Of a DNA stretch of 64,000 nt, positions 10,386-20,920 are shown piece by piece. The DNA lies in the NCBI GenBank assembly GCA_003508835.1, contig PUFA01000062.1, positions 1,650,001 to 1,714,000 of the forward strand, read 5' to 3'. Made by a program: the position numbers and the translations under genes. The stretch is from Eonycteris spelaea (taxonomy: Eukaryota > Chordata > Mammalia > Chiroptera > Pteropodidae). Each line of letters begins with the position of its first letter. Position 1 is the first letter of the stretch. Below the pieces are notes generated by a model, which searched no databases, was not told where the DNA came from, and saw only the letters and a program-made list of their open reading frames with translations.

Positions 10386-12049
10386 CATATTTCAACCTCT
10401 TGGTCAGCGTGCAAAATGCTTAAAAAGAAGAGAACAGAAGAAAAAATGAAGAAATATAGGTGTTTTCTCCACCTATTGTTATTACCACTTATACCAGCTT
10501 CACTCCTGGTTCCAGGAAAGAGATCAGAGCCCGAAAATTACCCCAGACTCAAGGGAGATGCCGGTAACTGATGGCAAATGGTGACCACTTTGCCTTTCCC
10601 TGTGAGAATTTGTGAAATTAAGTATACAGCTCAAGAAAACTACTCTTCCTATCTAGTTAATGTGTTTTCTAATCTCCGTGCAAAAAACACACAGAGGTAA
10701 GGGTGGTGTTGTTTCTCATCATTCTGGTTGTAAGCACAATTTCTTTTGCTTCTTTAGAAGTAAAGAAATGTCAAGTCAATCAATACTGCTATTGGCTTTT
10801 TTCTGGAAATCGATAAAGTGAGAACATTTTCCCCGATGGAACTTAAGCACTTTATTCTCTCTGGAGTTTTGCAGATAAATTTGAAAAAGTGATATATTCT
10901 CAAAGCATATGAAAATTTTAGTTTTTATTAGTGTCTGTGGGAAAGATGAATTTGAGGGACTAAGTTCCCTTAATCAGTCTCCAACTTCTTTAGCAACACA
11001 ATTCTCAAAAACAAAACACGCTGATATAAAATATACAGAGTATCTTCCACTCCATGCATTTTTTTTTTGTTTTCTATTACTTCTCAAATGTATGTTTTAC
11101 AATGCAAATGTAAACCATGGTGGTTAACAAGAGCTATAATTAATATCTTTTCCAATAGAGTGGTGGGGCAGAAACCAATTTGTATAGGATCATGCAAAGA
11201 AGAAAAAAGAAATTTTAGACAAGATTTTATAAAATAATCTAGAGATTTAATGTTACTCCAATTAATTCTAGACAGAAATCATGTAAAACTAAGTAGGTTT
11301 TTAAAATTAATTTAAAAAGCAAAAGGCAAGAATAACCACATCATTTCTAAAGAAGAAAACATACCTGAGTGTTTTGGGAATTAGTGGACATCTGCCCTAG
11401 AACAGGGCAAACATTGGTGTGTATTAGTCCCCTGAAGAACTAATACAGAACATAAAGGCCTAGGTGTGTTGAAGTAATTTAAGACCCATACCTCTGTATT
11501 TTTACCAAGATTCCCAGGTTATTTTGATACCCATCAGAGTTTGATAATCATGCAATATATTGCTGTCAGTGAGATAAAGGCAGAAGTTTATGGAGAGGTT
11601 ATTGATTCCTAAATAAAGATTCATAATCTCTCCAGAATATATAACTTGGCTTCTTGCCCCTTTGTCCATCCCCTTCTCAAGGTTATGGAATAGAGACCAG
11701 AAAGTGTAGCAGCCATGGTGCAACTGTGAGGCAAAAAGCCTGATGGTTAAATTCTACATCTATGGATGGCAGAAAACAAATATGAAAAAAAAAAAAAAAA
11801 ACAGCTTCCTGACAATATCCTCGAATAACTCTGTATGACCTCCTCCTAGGCATATGAGGCAAATAAATTGCATCTGTTTAAGCCATTGCTAAGACAGGCT
11901 ATGATAGAAGAAGCCTTCATGTCCTATAAATCACAAAGGAATGGGCAAAGGGAAATTGTCACAGGACACACTGGCATTTCAAATTTGAGAATCAACTAGA
12001 TGGAAGGAAGGCGGAGATAGTAGAGTTTAGGGGTTAAAGGAAACAAATC
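10386..12049. other. Mostly unassigned sequence
   Basis: A poly-A run lies at 11785-11801. About 11820-11905 (AGGCAAATAAATTGCATCTGTTTAAGCCATTGC) looks like the tail of an old LTR-type repeat. The rest, including frames at 10338-10571, 10909-11127 and 11502-11723, shows nothing I recognise. Confidence 0.35.
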
Positions 12050-12250
12050 AGAATGCTTGAGTTCATATGAGTTTCTGCCATGTACCTACATTTGTGTATA
12101 TGGAAGCAAGCTATTTACTCCCTCTGTACCTTAGTTTTCTCGTCTGTTGAGAGGAGTGGTTATTGTATTTACGTTGTAGCATAGTTGTTTAATATAAAAT
12201 GGTCATCAGTGGTGATGGTATTAAAACTATACTGGGCCCATCGTATGGCA
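12050..12250 (+). repeat. MIR SINE, plus strand
   Basis: GGAAGCAAGCTATTTACTCCCTCTGTACCTTAGTTTTCTCGTC and TGGGCCCATCGTATGGCAGG follow the MIR core and 3' segment. Diverged copy. Confidence 0.65.
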
Positions 12251-12710
12251 GGTACATGTGAGAATACAGGGGACTAAGCTACTGTCCTAATAGCTGCACT
12301 TCCAAAGGCATTTGTACATTACGCATATTGGGTGCCCATTATCAATTTTTCTTTGTAGGTCTGTGTTATCAGTTAATTCACTCAGAATTCAGAAGGGCTG
12401 ATCAAAAAAGGTACTTTATGATTTGATTGAGCAATATGCAGTTTGATGATTTTTGTAGCTATCAGATTTGGGCCATAGATGGATGGATGCCAGAGTAAGC
12501 CTGGTTTTCATTTTCATGATTATTTATCATCTGCATGTAGCTTTCCTCTCTGTCACCTCTGTTCTGTTATCAGACAGTTCCTATTTGATCAGCCACTCCC
12601 TGTTCAGTTTTCTGTACTTGGCCAAAGGTGTTTCTAACTCACTTTGCTTTTGACTTTCTCCTGAGGCCACTCCTGAAATCCAATGAGTTTGTTTTAAAAT
12701 GTACCCAGGA
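12251..12710. other. Unassigned sequence
   Basis: Nothing recognised. A 61-codon frame at 12468-12653 has no known motif. Confidence 0.35.
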
Positions 12711-13205
12711 TTTTTTTTTTTTTTTTTCAGATATGGTGAGGCCGGCAGATTAGGAGGAAATTGCCTTTGAAAAGAGTTTGTTCTTTATAATTCCCAAGAG
12801 GAGAGGGCATTCCATACCATTAAGAGCCACACAAGAAGTACCAGGATCAATCAGGATGAAGAGGGAATCAGGGGAAAGCACAAACAAAAGCCTTTATTGT
12901 GGCTTCTGTGGGAAGGAATGGGTGAGACAGGGTAAGCAGCTTAGGTTTGGTTAGTTTTAATCATTTCTGAGGACTCTGGGCTTTGGAGGTGGTCCCCAGT
13001 TGTCTGGCGCCTGGCCTTGGGATGATCAGGGCAGAGAAATATTGCCTTCTGAAGTGCTGAAGTCAGATAGAGGAGATGGTCAGAGTGTGGGCTTTGGATT
13101 GGTTTGTTTGCATATCAAAAGTATGCTCATAGGCAGGTCATTTTTTATTTCAAGGAGTTAGGTAGTCTTGGGAGGTGCAGTCTCTTCTTGATCACTGAGG
13201 CCCCC
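12711..13205 (-). mobile_element. LTR-like retroelement block, minus strand, bordered by poly-T
   Basis: This block is visibly richer in G and C than its surroundings. On the minus strand it has a polyadenylation signal AATAAA (12898 to 12893) with a preceding U3-like region (about 12900-13205) and a following R/U5-like region, and it ends at a 17-base poly-T at 12711-12727, which is poly-A on the minus strand. The composition and the order of signals suggest a solitary LTR or a retroposed LTR transcript. I do not recognise the family, and no terminal TG/CA ends or target duplication could be fixed by eye. Confidence 0.45.
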
Positions 13206-13774
13206 AAGATTAAAAAATATCATAAGATAAGAAAAATAAAACAGAATTGATATAGACTTAGGCTCCAGTTGGTTGATTCACAGTATTTCAATTGTGTGTA
13301 TTTAAAATTTTCTGTGCCATGTAAATGTCCTATTCTGATAATCTTACAAATAAATATGTTACTGTTAAAAACATACTTTTTCAAAACAAAATTACTCAAG
13401 TGTTCAGATTGTTTGGGCTAGACTGTTTGGGATCTTTATTTTCCAGATAATTGCTGTGACTGCACTGTGAAGAGGCAGATTTAGTCAGTTAAGCCTCTGA
13501 ATAAAGAGATACTTTCCAGTTTGCATTTAGATAAGATTAATTGTAGTGCCTACACAGTTACTACAATTAGTCTAATATATATAATTATTCTGTATCATGC
13601 ACACACCCAAATGCTGATCATCTTACTATCTTGCTCCAAATAACTCCATCTTCTTTTAGAAACCATGCCGTATTTTAGTGGGAGTAAAGGGTTGTAGCAA
13701 ATCCTAAGAGACAAGCGGTTTTTTTTTTAGTAAAATGCCATAATTTTTTTCAAGTGTTCTTTAGGCCTCACTTT
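13206..13774. other. Unassigned AT-rich sequence
   Basis: No repeat or gene recognised. Confidence 0.4.
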
Positions 13775-13895
13775 CTCCAGACTTGTAAGCACCCTGTGAA
13801 TAGAAAACATGCCTGCCTTATATCCATCCCTTGTACATAACTCAAGACTGACACACAGTACAAGCTCAATAAATATTTGGTGAAAGAATGAATAG
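13775..13895 (+). repeat. L2 LINE 3' terminus, plus strand
   Basis: CTTGTAAGCACCCTGTGAAT, ACTGACACACAGTACAAGCTCAATAAATATTTGGTGAAAGAATGAAT is the classic L2 3' end. Confidence 0.85.
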
Positions 13896-14189
13896 TGAAA
13901 AAAATTAATGTAAATAATAATTTATTAATGTAATATAAATTAATGTAAATATGAACATTAGTGTATTTTCAGTCAGTGAGGAAGAAGTCTCTAGAAGTCT
14001 GTTAAATTAAGTCTCTGAAGTTTACGTCTCCATTTCTTGCAAGTACAGGAAGGAGTATCATAGTCACATTAACCAACATAGTGCTACACAAATCACTGCT
14101 CTTAAATTTTACCCATCAAAACTCCCCAAAATTCCAAATAACAATCCAGCCAAAACTCCTGAGTCATAAATTTATATTAATTTGTATAG

Positions 14190-14905
14190 CTTGGTAGTTT
14201 GTAAAGCTCTGTTAGAACCTTTGCACAACAGTGCACAAAGGTTCATCATTGGTGCAGTCACTATGGAAAACAGTAGAGAGTTCTCGAAAAAATTAAAAAT
14301 AGATCTACCATATGACCCAGGGATTGCACTTCTGGATATTTATCTGGTGAAAATGAAATCACAAATTTAAGAAGTTCATTGCAGCATTATTTACAATAGC
14401 CAAGAAATGGAAACAACTGAAATGTCCATCAATAGACCAATAGATAAAAATATGGTACATATATACAATGGACTATTACACAGCACTAAAAAAGAGTGAA
14501 ATCTTAACATTTACAGCATGGATGGACCTAGAGGGTATTATGTTAAGTGAAACAAGTCAAACAGAAAAAAACAAATCTTATGTGGTTTTACTTATTCATG
14601 GAATATAAAACAAAACAAAACAAATTAATAAAAATTAATAATTAATAAAACAAAACAAAAATAGACTCATACAAACAGAGATTAAGGGATGGTTGCCAGA
14701 GGGGAGGGAGATAGGAGGATGGGTGAAGAAGATGAAGGGAAATATAGTCAATAATATTATGACAAATTTGCACAGTGATAGATGATAACTAGAATTAGTA
14801 AGATGATTTATATTGTAAGGTATAAAAATGTCTAATCACTATATTGTATACCTAAAACTGATATAACTAATATAATATTATGTAACAGGTACACTTTAAA
14901 AAATA
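14190..14905 (+). mobile_element. L1 LINE 3' end, plus strand
   Basis: The end of ORF2 and the 3' UTR are recognisable: GTGCAGTCACTATGGAAAAC at about 14252, ACCATATGACCCAGGGATTG, TGGTACATATATACAATGGACTATTACACAGC, GGTTGCCAGAGGGGAGGGAG and a 3' UTR with CACTATATTGTATACCTAAAACTGATATAACTAATA. The 62-codon frame at 14182-14370 is a decayed piece of ORF2. The element is 5' truncated and dead. This 3' UTR form is shared by several laurasiatherian lineages. Confidence 0.85.
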
Positions 14906-15671
14906 TACATAATCTCATTTACTCTTCACAGTCACCTTTGAAAGGTAATTATGGCAATCTCATGCTCCCATCAGCTCAGGCATTTACATAATTAGGACAA
15001 TCCCATGCCCCATCAGCTCATAAACCTCCCAAATTTTGAGCCTCAAAAAAAAAAAAAAATCTTAGAGTGAGTGGGCATTAGGCACTTTCATTAGGCTGCT
15101 GCTACACTCAGAAATCTCAAAAATGTTAAGAAGCAGCTCGAATTATCCTGTCTGCTTACATCTTACACAAAAAAGAAGACTTTTACTCTAAAGGTTAAAT
15201 AATGCACCCAAACAGCCACTGAGCACAAGGGCAGTGATTAAAGTTCAAATTGCCTGCCTTTTTTCAATCTATTGGGTTGAAAGTTATCTGTTAGAATTAT
15301 TATTATAGTAATAAAATTGCTGATCTTAAGTTCTTGAGGTCATTGATATACATATTTAGCAGTTTTGTGCCCTCATTCTCTGCATCTTTTGCACCTTCGG
15401 GATCTCCCTACTGTCCCATGCCCCAGCTTTTCCCTAGCTCCCATAACTTTGGAAAAGCAATCTAAGAAATTCATGCACTGGCTCTCCAGCAATAAATGCC
15501 TTGTTTTGTAGCTTTTGTTAGTTTCTACAATGTAAGCACTCCCTCTGTCTCTAATTTCAAGAATGATATCTTTAACAATGGAATTATAGAATTCCTGAAA
15601 AATTAACCATCAACAACTAAATCAACGATGAGGATTATTTGTTACTCTCTGAAAGGCATTTGTATTTACTT
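14906..15671. other. Unassigned sequence
   Basis: A poly-A run lies near 15046-15059. A duplicated phrase, a CATCAGCTCA motif with nearby CAATC and ATGC, occurs at about 14956-15021, suggesting a small local tandem duplication. No gene. Confidence 0.35.
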
Positions 15672-15865
15672 ACGACAGTGCTACTGACCAAAGTGTGGCC
15701 CCACTGGGAGCATCACATCACCTGAAAAATGATTGAAAATGTAAATTTGTGGGTCCTACTCCAAACTCAAATCAGAAACTCTGATGGTGGGGTTCAGGAA
15801 CCTCTACTTGAACAAGCATCCAGGTAATTCTTGTGCACATTAAAGTTTGAGAAGCACTGTACTGA
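15672..15865 (-). mobile_element. MER5A-like hAT-Charlie element, minus strand
   Basis: Begins ACAGTGCTACTGACCAAAGTGTGG and ends TGCACATTAAAGTTTGAGAAGCACTG, the two terminal inverted repeats of MER5A. The interior has TCACCTGAAAAATG and CAGAAACTCTGATGGTGGGG. This is a nearly complete copy. Confidence 0.9.
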
Positions 15866-15899
15866 ATGATAGTGCAATATATAACATGTAATTGGTATC

Positions 15900-16235
15900 T
15901 ATATTAGTTTGTTAGGTCAGTCATAGCAAATACCATAGACCGGGTGGCTTAAACAGCAGAAATTTATTTCCTAAGATTTATGGAGTTTAGAAGTCATAGT
16001 CAAGGTATCCGCAGCTTTGGTTTCATTGGGATGTTTTTTCCTTGGCTTGATGTCCTTGTAAATGGCCCTTTATCTTTACATAGTTTTTTCTCAGTGTGTG
16101 TCTGTTTCCTCCTCTTCTTAAAAGTACAATAGTCATATTGAATTATGGCCCATGCAATGACCTCATTTAACTTTAATTATCTCTTATATTCTTAGGTGCT
16201 GTTAATTAAGACTTCAACATATGAATCTTGGGGTA
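15900..16235 (-). mobile_element. MLT1-type LTR (ERVL-MaLR), minus strand
   Basis: ATTAGTTTGTTAGGTCAG, CAAATACCATAGACCGGGTGGCTTAAACAGCAGAAATTTATTTC and AAGACTTCAACATATGAATCTTGGGG are the ends and body of a reversed MaLR LTR. Its LTR 5' end overlaps a 28-bp tandem duplication. Confidence 0.8.
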
Positions 16236-16277
16236 CACAATGCTACATATGAATCTTGGGGTACACAATGCTACATA
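16217..16277 (+). repeat. 28-bp tandem duplication, 2.2 copies
   Basis: The unit starting ACATATGAATCTTGGGG is repeated exactly at 16217-16244 and 16245-16272, with a 5-base partial third copy. The first copy is LTR sequence. Confidence 0.95.
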
Positions 16278-18156
16278 AATGAATACAAAAAAGATGGGAG
16301 GGATAAACAGAACCAGTTCATTGAAAGGCAAAGCCCACAATGCTAATCTAACTACTTCTGAACATGGGCTTCACTTATTGAATTAGTGGGCAGGGAGTGA
16401 TTTAATATCAAAAGCACTCAGTAGTCATATGAAATAATTTGTACCATTATATAATTTTAGTTTTTATTAACAAATCTGTTTATTAATCTTATGAAGTTAG
16501 AGATACTTGCACTGAGCATATTAACTGATATGTGACATCATCATTTGGTGCCCAAATTCACTTCTTCCTCACAAAATGGGGACTAAAAAGGCCTCTTTCT
16601 GTTTGGTGTCCTTCCTTTATGATGTCAGGCATTAGGAGCTATTTTGCAAGACCCATATATACCCAGACACACAAATACATAAAATAAAAGTGGGAATACA
16701 GTGCACTCTCTCTTTTTTGATATAATGAAGTCTGCTACTTAGAGTCACTTAATTCTTAAACTCTGATTTGGAATATTTAATAATTCTACTTTGTCAAGTT
16801 CATTGAAATGTGTCCAGTAGTGGGATTTGAGTATTTTATTCTAAAAGAAACAATGCTTTAGACTTATGCTTAGTGTTACATTAGCAATCTCACATTCTGA
16901 AATTGTTTGTGATAAAATTATATTCTTGGGGTTTTCTAGAATATTCTTGAGGATTTAAGTTGTGAATATATCGTGACTCCTTTACATATAGAGAACCATT
17001 CTAAGACTTAAATGCCAATCATATCTTGAATGTTTCCATACTTTGTAAAGGAAAGAAGAGCAAGTGTGAAAATAATTACTTTTTAAAAGTTAAGGTAAAC
17101 GTAGAAAATATCATTTTATGATCCCCAAATTTGATCCCAGATGGCTTCAAAGAAAAAAAATAACACATCATCATTAGCAAACTCCCTAGGCAGAAGCTGA
17201 CATATCGCCTTTGATTAAATCTAACGTATCACATGTTTTTTGTAACTAGATCTGACAGATAGTTCCCATGGCATATCAACCCCAACCTATTCAAATACCG
17301 CTCACAGTGCAGCTTCGCCTTTCTGAATTTAGAACACCAATTTTCTCAAACAGGATAAAAGTTCTTCTGATTCTCCCCAGGATTTCCTGAAAAAAGAACC
17401 ATGGCATCCCAGAGGTAAAAGAGATATTGGTGTTCACACCGTTCAATTTCCCACTAATTAGGAATTCCCTTTACACTATCCATAACAAGCTGTCACCAAT
17501 CTGTGCTTCCGCGCTTCCTATGACAATGCAACTGCTGCCTTAGTGGGATCCTGTCGGAACCTATTCTGCACTATAGGGCAGCACTAAGTTGCCAACTCGC
17601 CCACAAATTATAGATCAGATATTTGAACTCCACTGCCAGAATGTTTCATGCCTTTCTCTTCTAAATTTAAGAGAAAAAAAATCCCTGAATAGTTCTTAAA
17701 TAACTTTGTAATGCCTCTATATCCTTAATACAAAATCATATTTATTATACAGCAATTTAAAAATAAAATAAAATAAAAATCTTTGCCTTGAACCGATCCC
17801 TTCTTGATCTATTGCTTTAGCTCTCTTCTTCCATAACATCAAGTTTCTGTAAAAGAGTATTGTACAGTTGGTTTTACTTCCTCACTTTCCATTAATTTTA
17901 TAGTCTATTGGGCTTCCATCTTTCAACGTCACTGAAACTATAACACTCAATCTTATTGTTCTACATTCCTAAAACTTCTGAACACTCATTATTGCTCATT
18001 TTTAAAATTCCCTTCTTTCTTGTTTTCTCTGACACAATTCTTTATTTATTCTCCCTCAGTTCTCTGGTCAACCCATTTCTATATCCTTTTGGGTCTTACC
18101 CTGTTTGTTCACTTCTTTATACTTTATTTCCTCCAATTTCTCCTTATTTTTAAGCA
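16278..18156. other. Unassigned AT-rich sequence
   Basis: No gene or named repeat recognised, apart from the 5' flank of the purine microsatellite. Frames at 17956-18153 and 18020-18388 are artefacts of pyrimidine-rich and GAAA-rich sequence. Confidence 0.3.
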
Positions 18157-18252
18157 AAAAGAAAGAAAGGGAGGGGAGAGAGAGAGAGAGAGGAGAAGAG
18201 AAGAAAGAAAGAAAGAAAGAAAGAAGAAAGAAAGAAAGAAAGAAAGAAGAAA

Positions 18253-18289
<37 letters not shown>

Positions 18290-18366
18290 AAAAGAAAGAA
18301 AGAAAGAAAGAAAGAAAGAAAAAGAAAGAAAGAGAAAGAAGAAAGAAAGAAAGAGAAAAAGAAAAA
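18157..18366 (+). repeat. (GAAA)n / GA-rich microsatellite, about 210 bp
   Basis: Starts with GAGA repeats at about 18176-18192, then long GAAA runs broken by GAAGAAA and GAAAAA units. It is a nearly pure polypurine strand. The Lys/Glu/Arg-rich frames of 117-122 codons over it are microsatellite artefacts, not genes. Confidence 0.98.
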
Positions 18367-18729
18367 ATGGTCTTCAGAGTATCTGTAAATACCCTGAAAC
18401 TGTGTTCAAAATTTTTTATCTATATGTGTGTGCATCTAAGACTAAGAGCGTTTTCTGAGTACTCAAAGTTTTCTTCAAATGAAGTTCTACACTGCTCCTT
18501 GCATAAACACAATTACTTCTATGGCATCAGCTGCTTCCTGTACCCATTACTAGGCAACTTCGCTGATATTTCTCACATATCTCAAACACAACAATACAAA
18601 GGCAAAAAAAATCACAATGTTACCACCATTACTAAATTTCTCTCTCATACCTCATCTGCTCTCTTTATGAATTCCAGCACTATCTGTCCAGTTGTGGAAG
18701 TATAAGACAAGAACTAATTCATAACCCCT
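18367..18729. other. Unassigned sequence
   Basis: The 112-codon plus frame (18367-18705) has no recognisable domain. It starts at the edge of the microsatellite and is probably chance. Confidence 0.35.
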
Positions 18730-19255
18730 CTCATCTATTTTCCAAATTCAACTGGTGATTAAGTCCTCTTAGTCAGATCCCTTTAATATCTTAGAATTCA
18801 TGTACAAGTAGGTGGATGATCATGCCATTCCTTCAAAATTAATCTGCTCCCATCTCTACACAACTGCTTTAATTCAGGATGCCATCATTTCTCAAGTCAA
18901 TGAGTCTAACGGATTACTAACTGGTGTTCTTATCCCAAAATTTATTTCTCCTTAAGCTATTCTCTAGATTTCTGCTGAGTATTTTATGCCAAAGCCCAAA
19001 TCCAATCCTAGTACTTAGCTAATTAAATGCTTTTGTAGTTTCCAACTATATTCAGAATAAAATTTATATACTTTTGATTACTTCTTAATGAATGGTTTCC
19101 ATTACTTCTTTATTACTTCTTGCCATTGTCATCCTCCTACCTCTTGATTTCTCTTTCTGGTGCCCCCTTACTTCCAGTATTCCCTGCTACCCTCTCCATC
19201 CTCAGTCATATGGCTAACTCTTACATGTTTTTCAAAAATCACTTCAGATATCACA
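18730..19255 (+). repeat. L2 LINE, plus strand
   Basis: ACGGATTACTAACTGGTGTTCTTATC, AGCCCAAATCCAATCC, then CATCCTCCTACCTCTTGATTTC and AATCACTTCAGATATCACATCATCC follow the L2 ORF2 end and 3' UTR. The reading frame is destroyed. Confidence 0.7.
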
Positions 19256-20270
19256 TCATCCATTCTTCTATTCATTCAACAAATGTTTATTAGGAGCAAT
19301 ATCTTTCTAGGCATCATGTAATGCTGAAGACAGTATGAATAAGATAGACATAATCCCTGCCCTCCTAGAACTTACCTTCTGTCTGGAAAAGCATTTATAA
19401 CAATAACATTAAACCAAGAAGTGTATAATTAATTGTTTTATGAAAAACAATAAGTGATTTTAGAAGTAAACATAAGATATACTGAGAATATAAATATACC
19501 GAATCTACAGATTCAATACAAATCTCAATGGTATTTTTCACAGAAATAGAAAAAAATAATCCTAAGGATAGACAGGGTATCAGGGGAATTTTTCCTGTGG
19601 AAATTACATTTAAGCTAAGACCCGAAAGATTTAAGATGTTCCTGGGTGAGAGAGGGGAAAGATTCCAGGTGAAGGGAACAACATGAACACTGTGCAGAAA
19701 TATTGAAGCCAAAATGTCATATTGTATTGAAGTCTTATCATAAGAACAGGTAGTCCCCAAAGAGTTTTCATTAGGCAGGCAGCGTGGTTAGATATGCCTT
19801 CCCACCACTCTGAGTTCTGTTTACAGAATAAATGGGCTATGTCGAAAGAGTAAATGCAAAAGCTTTAGGAAATTAGTGCAATAGTTCAGGTAAGGTGTGG
19901 TGATGGCTTATACCAAAGTAATGATGTTGCAGTCAGAAAACAGAAAAATATGAAAATTGTTTGGAAAGTAAAACTAATAAGACTTGATGAAGGACAAATG
20001 TGGCAATTAAATGAAAAGGATATTAAGGGTGACATCTAGGTTTCTAGCTGGTGCAAATAGGTGGATGATTATGCCATTCCTTAATAAAAACAACACTGAA
20101 AGAGAAGCAAGTTTCAGGGGACCATCATAAGTGTAGCTTCCAAACTATCAAGCTTGGAAGTGATGTTAAGTGAGCAAATCTGGAGGACAAAAGTAGTAAT
20201 GTCAAGTTAAAGATGTAATTTAAGAGTCGGCTTATGGGTGGTAATTAAATTCAGAGATATCATAAGCCCA
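19256..20270 (-). repeat. L2-type ancient repeat, minus strand
   Basis: Starts TTCATTCAACAAATGTTTATT, continues through ATCCCTGCCCTCCTAGAACTTACC (reverse L2 3' end), then a long tail with GGTGAGAGAGGGGAAAGATTCCAGG, AGTGCAATAGTTCAGGTAAGG and GGTGACATCTAGGTTTCTAGC, a well-spread old mammalian consensus. Together with the preceding plus-strand L2 it makes a tail-to-tail pair. The 121-codon minus frame at 19395-19760 lies within it and has no recognisable domain. Confidence 0.6.
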
Positions 20271-20276
20271 GAATAT

Positions 20277-20307
20277 AAAAATAATAATAATAAAGTAATA
20301 ATAATAG
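20277..20307 (+). repeat. (AAT)n short microsatellite
   Basis: Interrupted AAT/ATA repeats between an L2-type repeat and a MIR. Confidence 0.85.
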
Positions 20308-20530
20308 CCAACATTTATCAAGATTTTTACCATAACCCTATCATCTTCTTAATGGCCTACCAGATATAAACCCATTAAATCCTCACAAAGCCTATTGGTA
20401 GTTGTGACTTTTACCTCCATTTCGCAGATAAGAAATGTGAAGCTCAGAGAGATTGGGGGAATTGATTCAAGTCACAGAGTGAGTTAAGTGACAAAGAATG
20501 GATACAAACACAGGCAACATCAGCTATTCT
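20305..20530 (-). repeat. MIR SINE, minus strand
   Basis: AGCCAACATTTATCAAG, AAACCCATTAAATCCTCACAAAGCC, CCTCCATTTCGCAGATAAGAAATG, CAAGTCACAGAGTGAGTTAAG in reverse MIR order. Confidence 0.8.
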
Positions 20531-20920
20531 GTCAAAAAGATAGTGAAATAAGAGGTGCTAGCTCTCCTTCCCAAATAGAAACACTGACTTAACAATGATA
20601 TACAGACCAAAATACCTTTATGAGAAGTCCACAAACCAGTTGAGAAGCTGTAATATTCCAGACAAGGCCAAAACCAAGAACAGGAACATTGAAATGAGTA
20701 AGAAGGGCAATTTCACTTTACTTATGTCAGCCCCTCCTCTAAGCTGGCAAAGCTCAGAGGTGAAAAAGGTCGCTGCAGTTGTCATGGGTCTGATCAACTT
20801 GGAGAAGGTAGAGAACCCGAGGCTTCTCTCATAGAAGGGAAAGAGAGAATGGAGCATACATCCAAAGTCCCAACCTTTCGGTGCACTACCTGAAGGACAA
20901 ATTTCTGTCTCACATCACTC
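20531..20920 (+). mobile_element. Possible L1 5' region
   Basis: The stretch directly precedes L1 ORF2 sequence and includes CAAATAGAAACACTGACTTAAC and TATTCCAGACAAGGCCAAAACC, which resemble an L1 5' UTR I cannot name. A 79-codon frame exists on each strand here. If correct, the element is an L1 with a large internal deletion. Alternatively, it is a separate repeat. Confidence 0.35.

Noticed and set aside
18020..18458. Lys/Glu/Arg-rich frames of 117 and 122 codons
   Set aside because: They read straight through the GAAA microsatellite in different phases. The charged composition comes from the repeat unit.
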